Shown one piece after another: positions 24,895 through 33,387 of a stretch of DNA of 64,000 bases. Every line of letters starts with the position of its first letter. The first letter of the stretch is position 1. The stretch is from Collinsella sp. Lineage in GTDB: Bacteria; Actinomycetota; Coriobacteriia; Coriobacteriales; Coriobacteriaceae. Location: positions 44,779-108,778 of the forward strand of contig DXMG01000002.1 in assembly GCA_019414325.1 (NCBI GenBank), in the 5' to 3' direction. The notes below the pieces were generated by a model, which was not told the DNA's origin, did no database searches, and saw only the letters and a program-made list of their open reading frames with translations. Position numbers and translations under genes: made by a program.

Positions 24895-27195
24895 ATGTTC
24901 GCTGCCGCCATCTCGCTCGTCGGTCTTGCGGCGACCGTCTACCTTGTCTTGCGCGAGGCCAAGGCCATTCGCGCACAGTCGGGCACCGTTGCCAAAAGCG
25001 CTCTTGGGTGGAGCGTCGTCTTCGGCCTGTTCCAGCTCTTTTTGACCGTCTGGGGCGCTATTGGCCTCGTCGCCCAAAACGAGCCGCTCGCCTTTGTGAT
25101 GCTCATCCTGACCAACGCCATCCTCACCGGCTGCGCTTGGGCCAGCATCGCCCGCGACCGCATCGCCCCGCGCGTCTTTGCGTTCGCCTCGGCCGACGCC
25201 CCCGCCCCCACCGGCAAGCTCGCCCGCCTGCGCGGTGCCTTTGTGGGCCGCCCGCTCGTCGCCGCCGTCTTGTGCCTGCTGCTTGCCGGCGTCTTTGCGC
25301 TGCTGGGCATGGAGGTCTCGTCCAACCACGACTTTACCTGGGTCTACCCCCTGTGCATCCTGCTCGAGTGGGCCATCATCACCGTGCTCATGACCGGCTT
25401 GTTCTTCCTATTCCAGCGCCACGGCGCAGCTCCCGCGGTCCTGGCCTTTGCCCTCTTTGTCCTGGGCATTGCCGAGTTCTTCGTCATCACGTTTAAATCC
25501 ATGCCGATCCAGCCGGGCGACCTTTCGGCCATCTCCACCGCCGCCGCGGTCGCCGGCAACGGCTACACCTTCTCGATCTCGCTGTTCTGCGTGCTGTCCA
25601 TGAGCTTTACCGCCATCGCCATGCTGCTGTGCGAGTACGCCGGCCTGGTCGCGCCGCATCGCCAGAAGGGCGCCGCCAACGCCAAGCGCATGCTGCTCAC
25701 CAACCTGCTCGTGGCGGTGCTGTGCCTGGGCGGCGTGACCGCGCACGTCACCCTCATCGACTACTACAACACCCTCGGCATCACCGTCTACACCTGGCGC
25801 CCGCTCGAGAGCTACTGGCGCGAGGGCTATCTGCCTGCCTTTATTAGTGCAGCGCAGTCCATCAAGCCGCCCAAACCCGCCGACTATTCTGTCGATGACG
25901 CCAAGGCCACGCTCAAAAAGTACGCCAAGGCCTACGACAAGTCCGACGCCGCCAAGAGCGACGAGCGCGCCGCCGCAAAGGAGCAATTCGACAGCGAGAA
26001 GCCCACGGTCATCGCCATCATGAACGAGACCTTCTCGGACCTGTCCATCTACCAGAACATGCGCGCCGGCTACGAGGGCCCGCAGTACTTTAAGAACCTG
26101 TCCAACTGCCTCAGCCGCGGCAAGCTCTATGTGAGCGCCTACGGCGGCGGTACCGCCAATACCGAGTTTGAGTTTATGACCGGCAACTCCATGGCCAACC
26201 TGGGCTCGGGCGTGTACCCCTACACCATCTACAACATGGAGACGACCGGGAACCTGGCAGAGCAGTTCAAGTCGCTCGGATATTCCACCACGGCCATGCA
26301 CCCCAACCACGCGACCAACTGGAACCGCGAGAACGTCTATAAGGACTTTGGCTTTGACCAGTTCCTGTCCATCAACGACTTCCAGGGAGCCGACACCCTG
26401 CGCGGCATGGTGACCGACCAGGCAACCTACGACAAGATCCTTGAGCTGCTCGATCAGAACGCCGATCCGCAGTTTATCTTCGACGTGACCATGCAGAACC
26501 ACTCGGGCTACGACACGGGCCTGCTGCCGGTCGACAAGCAGATGCACCTGAACATCGACACGACGGACCTGGACGCCAAGACCGTCGAGGACGGTACGCT
26601 CTCCGATGTCGACGAGTACGTCTCGTGCATCGAGCAGTCCGACCAGGCGCTGCGCTACTTCCTCAACGCCTTGAGCAGGCTTGACCGCAAGGTGGTCGTG
26701 GTGTTCTGGGGCGACCATCAGCCGTTCTTCCCGTCCAAGTTCAACGATAAGTGGTTTACCGACGAGGACGACGCCACGCATCAGGAGCGCTTGTGGCAGA
26801 CTGACTACATCATCTGGGCTAACTACGACGTTGCCGGTTGCGACCAGACGAGTGAGGTCGACGACCTGTCCACCAACTACCTGTCCACCCAGCTCATGCA
26901 GCTGATCGGCGCACCGCTGACCGACTACCAGAAGGCGCATATGACGCTGCGCGAGTCGCTGCCCGCCATCAACTCCGTGGGCTACGAGGACGCCAGCCTG
27001 CGCTGGGCGCTCTCCTCCAACGTCACCGGTGACGACGCCGCCGCCGCTGCCGCCACCAAGGCGCGCGAGGATTACGCCAAGATGCAGTACTACGAGATGT
27101 TCCGCGACGGTAAGAACGTCTATACGGAGCACTTCCAGACCGAGGCCAACGAGACCGACCCCAACCTGGCACCGGGTACAACCAAGATCAAATAG
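24895..27195 (+). CDS. LtaS-like membrane sulfatase (polyglycerol-phosphate / phosphoglycerol transferase family)
   Basis: 766 residues from ATG 24895, preceded by GAGGAG. The N-terminal half has about six to seven membrane helices (1-315). The extracellular alkaline-phosphatase-fold catalytic domain follows, with metal-binding Glu378 (MNETFSD), the threonine nucleophile Thr420 in GGGTANTEFEFMTG, and Asp607-His608 in FWGDHQP. This is the LtaS family, which transfers phosphoglycerol to lipid or glycan acceptors on the outer face of the membrane. The N-terminal part is longer than the five helices of staphylococcal LtaS, so a teichoic-acid or capsule-modifying relative is equally possible. It sits beside the repeat locus of the surface protein. 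Confidence 0.9.
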   Translation: MFAAAISLVGLAATVYLVLREAKAIRAQSGTVAKSALGWSVVFGLFQLFLTVWGAIGLVAQNEPLAFVMLILTNAILTGCAWASIARDRIAPRVFAFASADAPAPTGKLARLRGAFVGRPLVAAVLCLLLAGVFALLGMEVSSNHDFTWVYPLCILLEWAIITVLMTGLFFLFQRHGAAPAVLAFALFVLGIAEFFVITFKSMPIQPGDLSAISTAAAVAGNGYTFSISLFCVLSMSFTAIAMLLCEYAGLVAPHRQKGAANAKRMLLTNLLVAVLCLGGVTAHVTLIDYYNTLGITVYTWRPLESYWREGYLPAFISAAQSIKPPKPADYSVDDAKATLKKYAKAYDKSDAAKSDERAAAKEQFDSEKPTVIAIMNETFSDLSIYQNMRAGYEGPQYFKNLSNCLSRGKLYVSAYGGGTANTEFEFMTGNSMANLGSGVYPYTIYNMETTGNLAEQFKSLGYSTTAMHPNHATNWNRENVYKDFGFDQFLSINDFQGADTLRGMVTDQATYDKILELLDQNADPQFIFDVTMQNHSGYDTGLLPVDKQMHLNIDTTDLDAKTVEDGTLSDVDEYVSCIEQSDQALRYFLNALSRLDRKVVVVFWGDHQPFFPSKFNDKWFTDEDDATHQERLWQTDYIIWANYDVAGCDQTSEVDDLSTNYLSTQLMQLIGAPLTDYQKAHMTLRESLPAINSVGYEDASLRWALSSNVTGDDAAAAAATKAREDYAKMQYYEMFRDGKNVYTEHFQTEANETDPNLAPGTTKIK

Positions 27196-27222
27196 CGACT
27201 AGCTGCGAGTTCATAACTGAAA

Positions 27223-27352
27223 CGTCTGTCCGGGCGGAGGCATATAAGGTTCCCTGCTCGGACAGTCCTGCGCAAGACGAAGGCCACATTAAGTGGCCTC
27301 CTTTGCGTGCGGAACTCGCGATGAACCTTACATACCTCCGCCCGGACAGACG
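27223..27352 (+). repeat. Conserved-core / variable-arm palindromic element, copy 1
   Basis: A 130-bp element. 30-bp arms (27223-27252, beginning CGTCTGTCCGGGCGGAGG, and 27323-27352) pair with two mismatches around a 70-bp core (27253-27322). The core holds TCCTGCGCAAGACG, the hairpin AGGCCAC-ATTAA-GTGGCCT and GCGGAACTCGCGAT. The core is repeated almost base for base, inverted, at 32569-32637, where the arms are entirely different but again self-complementary. It begins 27 bp after the LtaS-like stop codon and could end that transcript. Confidence 0.8.
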
Positions 27353-27406
27353 CCCTGTTGTTGGAGCGTGGCTTGTCTTGGGTGTATCGCCGAACATATA
27401 TAAGTT

Positions 27407-27442
27407 GAAGGCCACGTTATGTGGCCTTCTTTGTTTGCGGAA
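27407..27442 (+). repeat. Partial copy of the element core fused to the hairpin array
   Basis: GAAGGCCAC-GTTAT-GTGGCCTTC followed by TTTGTTTGCGGAA matches the inner hairpin and 3' part of the 70-bp core (GAAGGCCAC-ATTAA-GTGGCC, TTTGCGTGCGGAA) and runs directly into the first unit of the tandem hairpin array, sharing GCGGAA. It may be a decayed or rearranged copy. Confidence 0.6.
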
Positions 27443-27736
27443 AGTGTGTCCCGGAATTCTTGTCTGGAATGGGATGCAGTTTCCGCTTGGGACCCGATTG
27501 GGAAAGTGTGTCCCACTATTCAGCTGGATTCCGGGATGTATTTTCCGGTTGAGGCTCGTTGGGAAAGTGCGTCCCACTTTGGGGGCTGATTCTGGGACGT
27601 GGTTTCCGGTTGGCTCTCATTGGGAAAGTTCATCCCATTTCTCGGCCTAATTATGGGACGCAGTTTCCCGTTGAGGACCCTTTGGGAAAGTGCGTCCCGG
27701 TCTGGGCGCTAATTGTGGGATGCAGTTTCCGCTTGC
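27437..27736 (+). repeat. Tandem hairpin array, left (5 units, ~61-62 bp period)
   Basis: Units start at 27439, 27501, 27562, 27623 and 27685. Each is a 46-bp imperfect hairpin of the form GGAAA-n3-CGTCCCA ... TGGGACG-n3-TTTCC (examples 27501-27546 and 27562-27607), separated by 15-16 bp spacers such as GGTTGGCTCTCATTG. Loop sequences differ between units while stem bases are kept. The array lies downstream of the surface-protein gene (which reads on the minus strand). The matching right-hand array is at 32032-32503 in the same orientation. Confidence 0.85.
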
Positions 27737-27754
27737 GGAGTCTCCACTCAACAG

Positions 27755-27793
27755 AAAACCCGGGTGGCCTGTTTTTTGGCTACCCGGGTTTTT
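27755..27793 (-). terminator. Terminator of the surface-protein gene
   Basis: AAAACCCGGGT (27755-27765) and ACCCGGGTTTT (27782-27792) form a stem extended by GGCC/GGCT, with T-runs on both sides. It lies 27 bp past the minus-strand stop. Confidence 0.85.
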
Positions 27794-27819
27794 GGGTTGT
27801 CGATATGTTCGACTGGCTA

Positions 27820-30800
27820 CTAGTGGGTCTTGCGGCGCTTGATCAGCATGATGAGGGCTATCACTACGAGCGTTGCTCCCACTGCTGCTGCGGTGGCGAC
27901 TAGGGCGAATGTTTGGTCGCCGGTGTTTGCGAGGTTCTTCGCTGTGGTCGTAGTCTTGACCTTGGTGTCGGTCTTAGCTCCGTTGTCGGACTTGGACTTG
28001 TCCGGGTTCGTCGGGGTCTCAGGAGTCTCGGGGTCCTTTGAGCCTTCGGAATCGGTTGGGCCGGCGGTGTTTACCAGCGTATGGTCCAGGAACTTCTTGG
28101 CGCCCGCACTTGCCTGTGAGAACAGGCGGCGCGTGCGGATCGGGGTGGCGTTCACCGTTGTGGGCGCCGTCTCCTCGGCCTCGATATTCACGAGCGTCGT
28201 GCCGGTGTCGAGGCCCACGTCGTTGTATCCCACGTGGCAGTAATACTGCGCACCGTCATCGTCTGCGGTCAGGTCAATCTCGAGCTTTGAGGCCGTTCCA
28301 GCCGCGAGGTTGCCATCGGCACCCACGAGCTTAAACTCTGTCTCGCCGCGGCCCTTGCGGTACCACATATAGGTCGGTGCCAGCCCTGTTTCGCTATCGT
28401 CGGCACCGAGTTGCTTCACATGGCCAATCGCCGAGAGCGTCAGGTGGCTTCCCGCCGTGCGCTCAACCGAAGAGTCGTATCCAAGATCCGGCCCCTCCGC
28501 AGCATCCGCCGCAGGTCCGCTCACGGTCATCGTCATGCCATCGGGCATGGTCTTGACCGTGATGATTGCCGAGCGAATACCTGTTTCGGTCGTGGATCCA
28601 TTCTTAACGGCGGCGATGGCGAATCGATACTCCGTATTGGGCTGCAGCCCATCCCACTTGAGCGAGGTCTGCGTGTTGTCGGCAATCTTCCAGCTATTGA
28701 CGATCGCATCCGCCGCATTGCTCTGCAGCATGCCCACGCCGTAGCTAAAGCCACTCTTGTTTGCGAGTACATCGTCCCAGCTAAACGTAACGCTGGTCGA
28801 ATCGACGGCGTTTGCCGTAAAGCCCGTCACGGCCGGCGCGTCGGGCATCTCGACGTCCTTAACGTCATAGCCCACGATCCAGAACTGGTCGGTGTCCTTG
28901 GTGCCGAGCTTGTCGCCCGAGTCTGCCTCGAACTTGTCGACATCCACCGCGTTGACGCCCAGACGCCACACAAAACCGTACTTGCCCTGCGCGGCCTCGG
29001 GCAGGTTGTCGACGGTGCCGCCGTATTCGGTCGATTCACTCGAGGAGTTACCCGTAGTAAAGCCGGCGTTGGCACCAAAGCACAGGCCGCCAAACAACTC
29101 GTGCTTTGCGAGCTTCGCGCCCATGACAACGCTGCCGTTCAGCGTCAAGCCGAGCTCGAGCTCCTGCTCCTTGCCCTCCTCGACTTCGATGGTCTGCTCA
29201 ATGCTCGCCCCCGACTGCGCGGCGGCGCCGTTAAACCCATCGTGCGTGTAGGCGCGCGTTACGCCAGGCTTGCCCAGGCCAAAGGAATCCCCAACGGGAG
29301 TCTCGCCGTTGAGCGTCGTTTGATAAGTTCCGGGTTCTCCCGACCGGTTGGTCAAAAAGTAGCTGAGCGGCGTCATATTGTGCTGTTTGGCAATGCGGTC
29401 ATAGGCCTCGACATTAACGACCGAGGTCTGCGCGCCGAGCGACACGGGCGCCGCCATCACGCCCTTGCCACCAGTTTCCTCATTTTCGATCTCATACTCG
29501 TAATAGACCATCGGAATCGTGTAGAGCACGGCCTTGTCACCCTCGCCGGCATGCGACTCATAGCTTACGCTTGCGCTGACCGTGCGCTCGCTCCGGTAGT
29601 CATAGCATCCCTCGGCGGCAAAATCGACTGAAGCATTCATCGCGACCAGGGGCGGACCGGTCTGCACCTCGACGGCAACGCCCAACTCGGCGCCAATGGT
29701 ATAGCCCTGGGATGTCCCCGTGCCCTTTTCCTCTCCATATGACGTGCCGCCCAACACCAGATAGCCGTATGCCTGCTCCAGATCCTCAACATAGGGCGCA
29801 TCCTGCAGCACGGCAAGCACGCGCGGGTTGGTATAGACCTTGTAGCGGTCCTTGCACGTGATCTTGACGCTGTCGTTGTCGACATCGGGCAGCGCGAGCG
29901 AGATAAATGTGCCGTAGGTAGTGCCGCGACGGTTGCTCTCGCTAATCACCTGCTCCTCGCCGCGGCGCACCTTTCCGTTCTCGTCGAGCGAAAAATGCGA
30001 GGCGGTCATCCAATAGTAGTCATCGTTCTTGCGCAGGTCCTCGTCGCGGTGCTTGCCCACCACGGCGATAAAGCTCTCGTTATAGCGGTCCGAACCCGAG
30101 ACGCTGCCCGCCTTGACGTCGCTGATCCACACCTGCTCTATACCCTTGTGGTCATGCTTGTTGCTGCTGTTGTATTGCTGACCGCTCATGCTCATGGTTC
30201 CGACCATGGACCCCAAGCCCTGAGCCCCGCTCTGTGCCGTGTTGCAGGCAAAGTCGCGGAACACATCGCCGCCCACGAGCACCTCGTCGACCGCCAGCTG
30301 CTCGGACAGGCCGTCAAGGTTGGCAGTGGCAAGGGCAATAGGCGCCAAGGTGCACGGATAGCGCTTATCCTGAGCGCTATCCTTCCATGCGCTGTTGGGC
30401 ACATGCATCAGCCCATAGGAGGCGAGGAGCCCGTCTCTGTATTCCTTGCAATCGGAAAGCTTGAACTCGCCAGACTCCGAGTCATAATACGCGTAGCGGT
30501 ACAGCGCGCCGTACAGCCCCTTACTGCCGTCAGAAGCGCCGTAATCAAAAGCGCTGCGTTGCCAGTCATAGCCCGCAAGAATAAGGCCCGTGACGGTTTC
30601 ACCCGTCTTCTTTCCTTCTTCATCGTAGGCGGCAAACGTGCCGAACGTCGCATTCGCAGCGACCATGGTCTTGCCGTTCGCGGAGAGGGAGATTGCGCCC
30701 GCGTCGCCCAGAGCATCGACATGGACGAGCGCACCCTTGGATGCATCCCACGAAAACAGCTCGCAATGCGTCGACTTATCAATATTCTTCTTGCCGTAGG

Positions 30801-31908
30801 GTGCCGAGACCACGATGGCGAGGTCATCGCAAAAATCGCGATCGAGGTCGCCGGCCGCTAGCGAAACGACAGGAGCTGACTGAAGCTGCGTCCAGGAGTC
30901 GTTCCCGCCCTTGTTGTGCGTGGTGTAGTCCGCGGCGTTACCGGCATCGATCTTGACGACGCTTTGCTTCCAGTTGCCGCCCTCCAAGTCATACATGTCG
31001 ACTACAGCCTTGCGCACGCCGTTCTCGTCGACATAGCAGCCCGCGTAGACAAAAAGCTCGTCGACGCCGTCGCCATCGACATCGCCCGCCTCGACATCAA
31101 AGACGGCGTCGTGCTCTTGCAGGTAACCGGCATCCAGGTACTTAAAACGGCCTTCGTACATCATATTAGTGTTGACCGTCACCGGCAGGTGTGTGTCGAG
31201 AGTGCGCGTACGCCCGTTGCTAAACGAGTAGAGGACCAGCTCAACCTTTCCGGCGTATGACTTGCCGTCAATCGTCGTGGAGGAACTGTCGCCGTAGGCA
31301 CGGAGCTCGGCAACGCGGCTCTTTTTGCCCGTGCTGGCGTCGCTGCAGAACTCAACACTCGTGGCGTGAATGCCCGAGAAACCGTTGTTGTCGTTGGCGA
31401 GTACTGTTGAGGACTCATTGTTGCTTAGGTACGACCAGGTGCCGCCACCGTAGTCGCTATGCTTGTAGAGATCGCTGTTCGTATCGAAGTTGTTGACGTT
31501 TTGCCAGAACTTTGCGGCGCCCCACACACTTCCATAGCCATCGAAGAGTTTGCTGCTGCCGCCAATGTCACCGCGCTCGACGTTCTCGAGCTTGTCGCGC
31601 AGAGTGTAGCGATTGCCATGGCTACCGTTAGCTGCCATATAGACCTCGCTGCGCGTGGCAAACGTCGTGGGGGTATCAGTGGAATAGGGGCCAACGGTAT
31701 CGGCCGGAATGTCCTCGCTCGTGCCCAGACCCAGGGCTTGATAATCCTGCTCGGTCATATCGGTGATTGCGGGCGCGTCTGCCGCCTGGGCAACCTGGGG
31801 CGTGGCCGTGAAGCAGGCGACGCTCGTGGCGATCAACGCAGCAAGCGCCGCCGTCCCAACAAGCGGGATTTTCGACAGCCTACGGATACGGGGGTGTGGA
31901 ACGTACAT
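27820..31908 (-). CDS. Large cell-wall-anchored surface protein (LxxTG, FN3, propeller-like repeats)
   Basis: 1362 residues from ATG 31908 (GAGG upstream; the 12 codons before it lack an RBS). A signal peptide ends near AQAA (about 43). The N-terminal ~700 residues contain FG-GAP/VCBS-like stretches (AGDVDGDGVDELFVYAG, AAGDLDRDFCDDLAIVVS), suggesting a beta-propeller. A middle region of unknown fold follows, then a fibronectin-III domain (PDAPAVTGFTANAVDSTSV, ending ITVKTMPDG), an Ig-like domain (YMWYRKG, GAQYYCHVGY), a Pro/Thr/Lys linker (about 1287-1325), and a sorting signal LANTG (1326) with a membrane helix and RRK tail. It is probably sortase-anchored and extracellular, perhaps an adhesin; no catalytic motif was recognised. 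It stands alone between two repeat arrays. Confidence 0.85.
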   Translation of the reverse strand: MYVPHPRIRRLSKIPLVGTAALAALIATSVACFTATPQVAQAADAPAITDMTEQDYQALGLGTSEDIPADTVGPYSTDTPTTFATRSEVYMAANGSHGNRYTLRDKLENVERGDIGGSSKLFDGYGSVWGAAKFWQNVNNFDTNSDLYKHSDYGGGTWSYLSNNESSTVLANDNNGFSGIHATSVEFCSDASTGKKSRVAELRAYGDSSSTTIDGKSYAGKVELVLYSFSNGRTRTLDTHLPVTVNTNMMYEGRFKYLDAGYLQEHDAVFDVEAGDVDGDGVDELFVYAGCYVDENGVRKAVVDMYDLEGGNWKQSVVKIDAGNAADYTTHNKGGNDSWTQLQSAPVVSLAAGDLDRDFCDDLAIVVSAPYGKKNIDKSTHCELFSWDASKGALVHVDALGDAGAISLSANGKTMVAANATFGTFAAYDEEGKKTGETVTGLILAGYDWQRSAFDYGASDGSKGLYGALYRYAYYDSESGEFKLSDCKEYRDGLLASYGLMHVPNSAWKDSAQDKRYPCTLAPIALATANLDGLSEQLAVDEVLVGGDVFRDFACNTAQSGAQGLGSMVGTMSMSGQQYNSSNKHDHKGIEQVWISDVKAGSVSGSDRYNESFIAVVGKHRDEDLRKNDDYYWMTASHFSLDENGKVRRGEEQVISESNRRGTTYGTFISLALPDVDNDSVKITCKDRYKVYTNPRVLAVLQDAPYVEDLEQAYGYLVLGGTSYGEEKGTGTSQGYTIGAELGVAVEVQTGPPLVAMNASVDFAAEGCYDYRSERTVSASVSYESHAGEGDKAVLYTIPMVYYEYEIENEETGGKGVMAAPVSLGAQTSVVNVEAYDRIAKQHNMTPLSYFLTNRSGEPGTYQTTLNGETPVGDSFGLGKPGVTRAYTHDGFNGAAAQSGASIEQTIEVEEGKEQELELGLTLNGSVVMGAKLAKHELFGGLCFGANAGFTTGNSSSESTEYGGTVDNLPEAAQGKYGFVWRLGVNAVDVDKFEADSGDKLGTKDTDQFWIVGYDVKDVEMPDAPAVTGFTANAVDSTSVTFSWDDVLANKSGFSYGVGMLQSNAADAIVNSWKIADNTQTSLKWDGLQPNTEYRFAIAAVKNGSTTETGIRSAIITVKTMPDGMTMTVSGPAADAAEGPDLGYDSSVERTAGSHLTLSAIGHVKQLGADDSETGLAPTYMWYRKGRGETEFKLVGADGNLAAGTASKLEIDLTADDDGAQYYCHVGYNDVGLDTGTTLVNIEAEETAPTTVNATPIRTRRLFSQASAGAKKFLDHTLVNTAGPTDSEGSKDPETPETPTNPDKSKSDNGAKTDTKVKTTTTAKNLANTGDQTFALVATAAAVGATLVVIALIMLIKRRKTH

Positions 31909-32031
31909 GAGGGACCTCGCTTTATTCGAGTGGAGTGGACTCATTTTTGCAAATGATACATCCGATGCCCGATATCACGTGTCTCATTTTCGCCAACGGC
32001 GTGTCTCATTTTTGAGAATCCGAGATGCCGC

Positions 32032-32503
32032 GGAAATCTTATCCCAGCTCAAAGGCCATTTCTGGGATGTATTTTCCGTCGAGTGCCTCATCGGGAAACT
32101 GCATCCCATTTCAAGCGTCGATTCTGGGACGCATTTTCCCCTTAGACCCTCAACCGGAAACCGCATCCCACTTTGAGCGCAAATTCCGGGATGCATTTTC
32201 CGCTTGAGCCTCATTGGGAAACGGCGTCCCACTTTGAGGGCTGATTGTGGGATGCATTTTCCGGTTTTGCTCTCATTGGGAAAATGCATCCCGTTTCTTG
32301 ACCGAATAATGGGACGCAATTTCCCGTTGGAGCGCCTTTGGGAAAGTGTGTCCCACTTCGACCGCCCAGAGTGGGATGCACTTTCCGCAAAGCACCTCAA
32401 CAGGAAACTACGTCCCATTCCAAAGGCAAATTCCGGGACGCATTTTTCGAAAGCCTGCCCATCCGGAAAGCCCGTCCCACTTTGGACGCATCCGGGCACG
32501 GAA
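32032..32503 (+). repeat. Tandem hairpin array, right (7 full units plus one decayed)
   Basis: 46-bp hairpins start at 32032, 32094, 32156, 32217, 32279, 32341 and 32403, with a degenerate eighth from 32465. The period is 61-63 bp. Each reads GGAAA ... CATCCCA or CGTCCCA ... TGGGAYGCATTTTCC, with spacers such as GCTTGAGCCTCATT. Same family and same orientation as the left array. Together with the ~120-bp lead-in it fills the upstream region of the surface-protein gene (31909-32538), so the gene's promoter must lie in 31909-32031 or within the array. Confidence 0.85.
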
Positions 32504-32538
32504 CCATCGACCTATCAGGCCTCCCATCAATAAAGAGG

Positions 32539-32667
32539 CGTCCTCCCGGACGGCGGGGCACGAAGTTCATCGCGAGTTCCGCACGCAAAGAAGGCCACTT
32601 AATGTGGCCTTCGTCTTGCGCAGGACTGTAGAGCAGGGAACTTCGTGCCCCGACGCCCGGGAGGACG
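32539..32667 (-). repeat. Conserved-core / variable-arm palindromic element, copy 2 (inverted)
   Basis: A 129-bp element. 30-bp arms (32539-32568, beginning CGTCCTCCCGGACGGCGGGG, and 32638-32667) pair with two mismatches. The 69-bp core 32569-32637, read on the minus strand, equals the core of copy 1 except for GGA to TA and one C to T. Arms share only CGTC with those of copy 1. It lies 42 bp past the stop of the minus-strand flavodoxin-like gene and could end it. Confidence 0.8.
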
Positions 32668-32709
32668 TTTCATTTAGAAAGATGGACCGACCGCCGTCAG
32701 CGATGGGAG

Positions 32710-33261
32710 CTACTCCCCCAGCACGGCCTTTTTGGCGGCTGCAGCCATGTTGTCCAGATCTTCCTTGGTGGGGTGATCCTTTGCGGCGACCCAGTTGTCG
32801 AGCAGCATCTTAAATCGGGCGTTGTCGGGATCTTGCTCGAGCATGGCCTCGTAGCGTTGCTTGACCGCGGGGCCCATCTTGCCCTGGCACATCGCCCAGC
32901 CCGCAAGCTCGGCATCATTGGCCAAGTTAGACGATACGCGGTCGATAATCTGCCTAAAGTACTCCTCGCTGGCGCCAAAACCGCAGGTACCAAACAGAAA
33001 GACGCGCTTGCCGTGCAAGGCGGAGAGCAACGCCGCGACCGAAGGCGTGCACGCGCCCTTGTCGCACCAAAAACCGACGAGCACCGTGTCGGCCGCACAG
33101 GCGCCCTGCGCCTCGAGCGCAACCTGATCTGCATCCACATCATCGCTCAACGCCGCGGCATGGACAAACTCAACACCCGCAGCCTGCAGAGCGCGCTTGA
33201 TCGCGCCCGAAACCATCCTGGTATTACCGCTCTTGCTGTTAACCACCAAAGAGCATGTCAT
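32710..33261 (-). CDS. Flavodoxin-family protein (BilS-like)
   Basis: 183 residues from ATG 33261; a GTG twelve codons upstream is the alternative and neither has a strong RBS. The flavodoxin phosphate loop is NSKSGNTRMV (about 7-16). Later segments GFWCDKGACTP, VFLFGTCGFGAS and MCQGKMGPAVKQRYEAML resemble the flavodoxin-like proteins annotated as BilS, which accompany bilirubin reductase. No bilR-type reductase is in the window, so the name is only a likeness. A cytoplasmic FMN electron carrier is the safe call. Confidence 0.78.
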   Translation of the reverse strand: MTCSLVVNSKSGNTRMVSGAIKRALQAAGVEFVHAAALSDDVDADQVALEAQGACAADTVLVGFWCDKGACTPSVAALLSALHGKRVFLFGTCGFGASEEYFRQIIDRVSSNLANDAELAGWAMCQGKMGPAVKQRYEAMLEQDPDNARFKMLLDNWVAAKDHPTKEDLDNMAAAAKKAVLGE

Positions 33262-33387
33262 AGTCACGTTGCTCGTTTCCCCCAAAACTAAAGCCACTAA
33301 TGCAATTTATTAGATGAATATCTTAGTACTAACGCGACAGATGTAAACCACCGTCTGTCGATTGATTAATTTGCCCCACGGACTTGC

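Noticed and set aside
28411..29631. 406-codon open frame on the + strand inside the surface-protein gene
   Set aside because: It is antisense to a convincing secreted protein, has no ribosome-binding site and reads as an Arg/Ala-rich shadow frame typical of GC-rich DNA.
32032..32503. CRISPR array
   Set aside because: The regular 61-63 bp period suggested it, but the conserved parts are imperfect 46-bp hairpins that vary between units, spacers are conserved 15-16 bp linkers, and no cas genes are present.
27223..32667. Composite transposon
   Set aside because: The inverted flanking elements are only ~130 bp, encode no transposase and show no matching target duplication; kept as a possible cassette only.
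32710..33261. Bilirubin-reduction operon
   Set aside because: The flavodoxin-like protein resembles BilS, but no reductase gene is adjacent, so the pathway call is unsupported.
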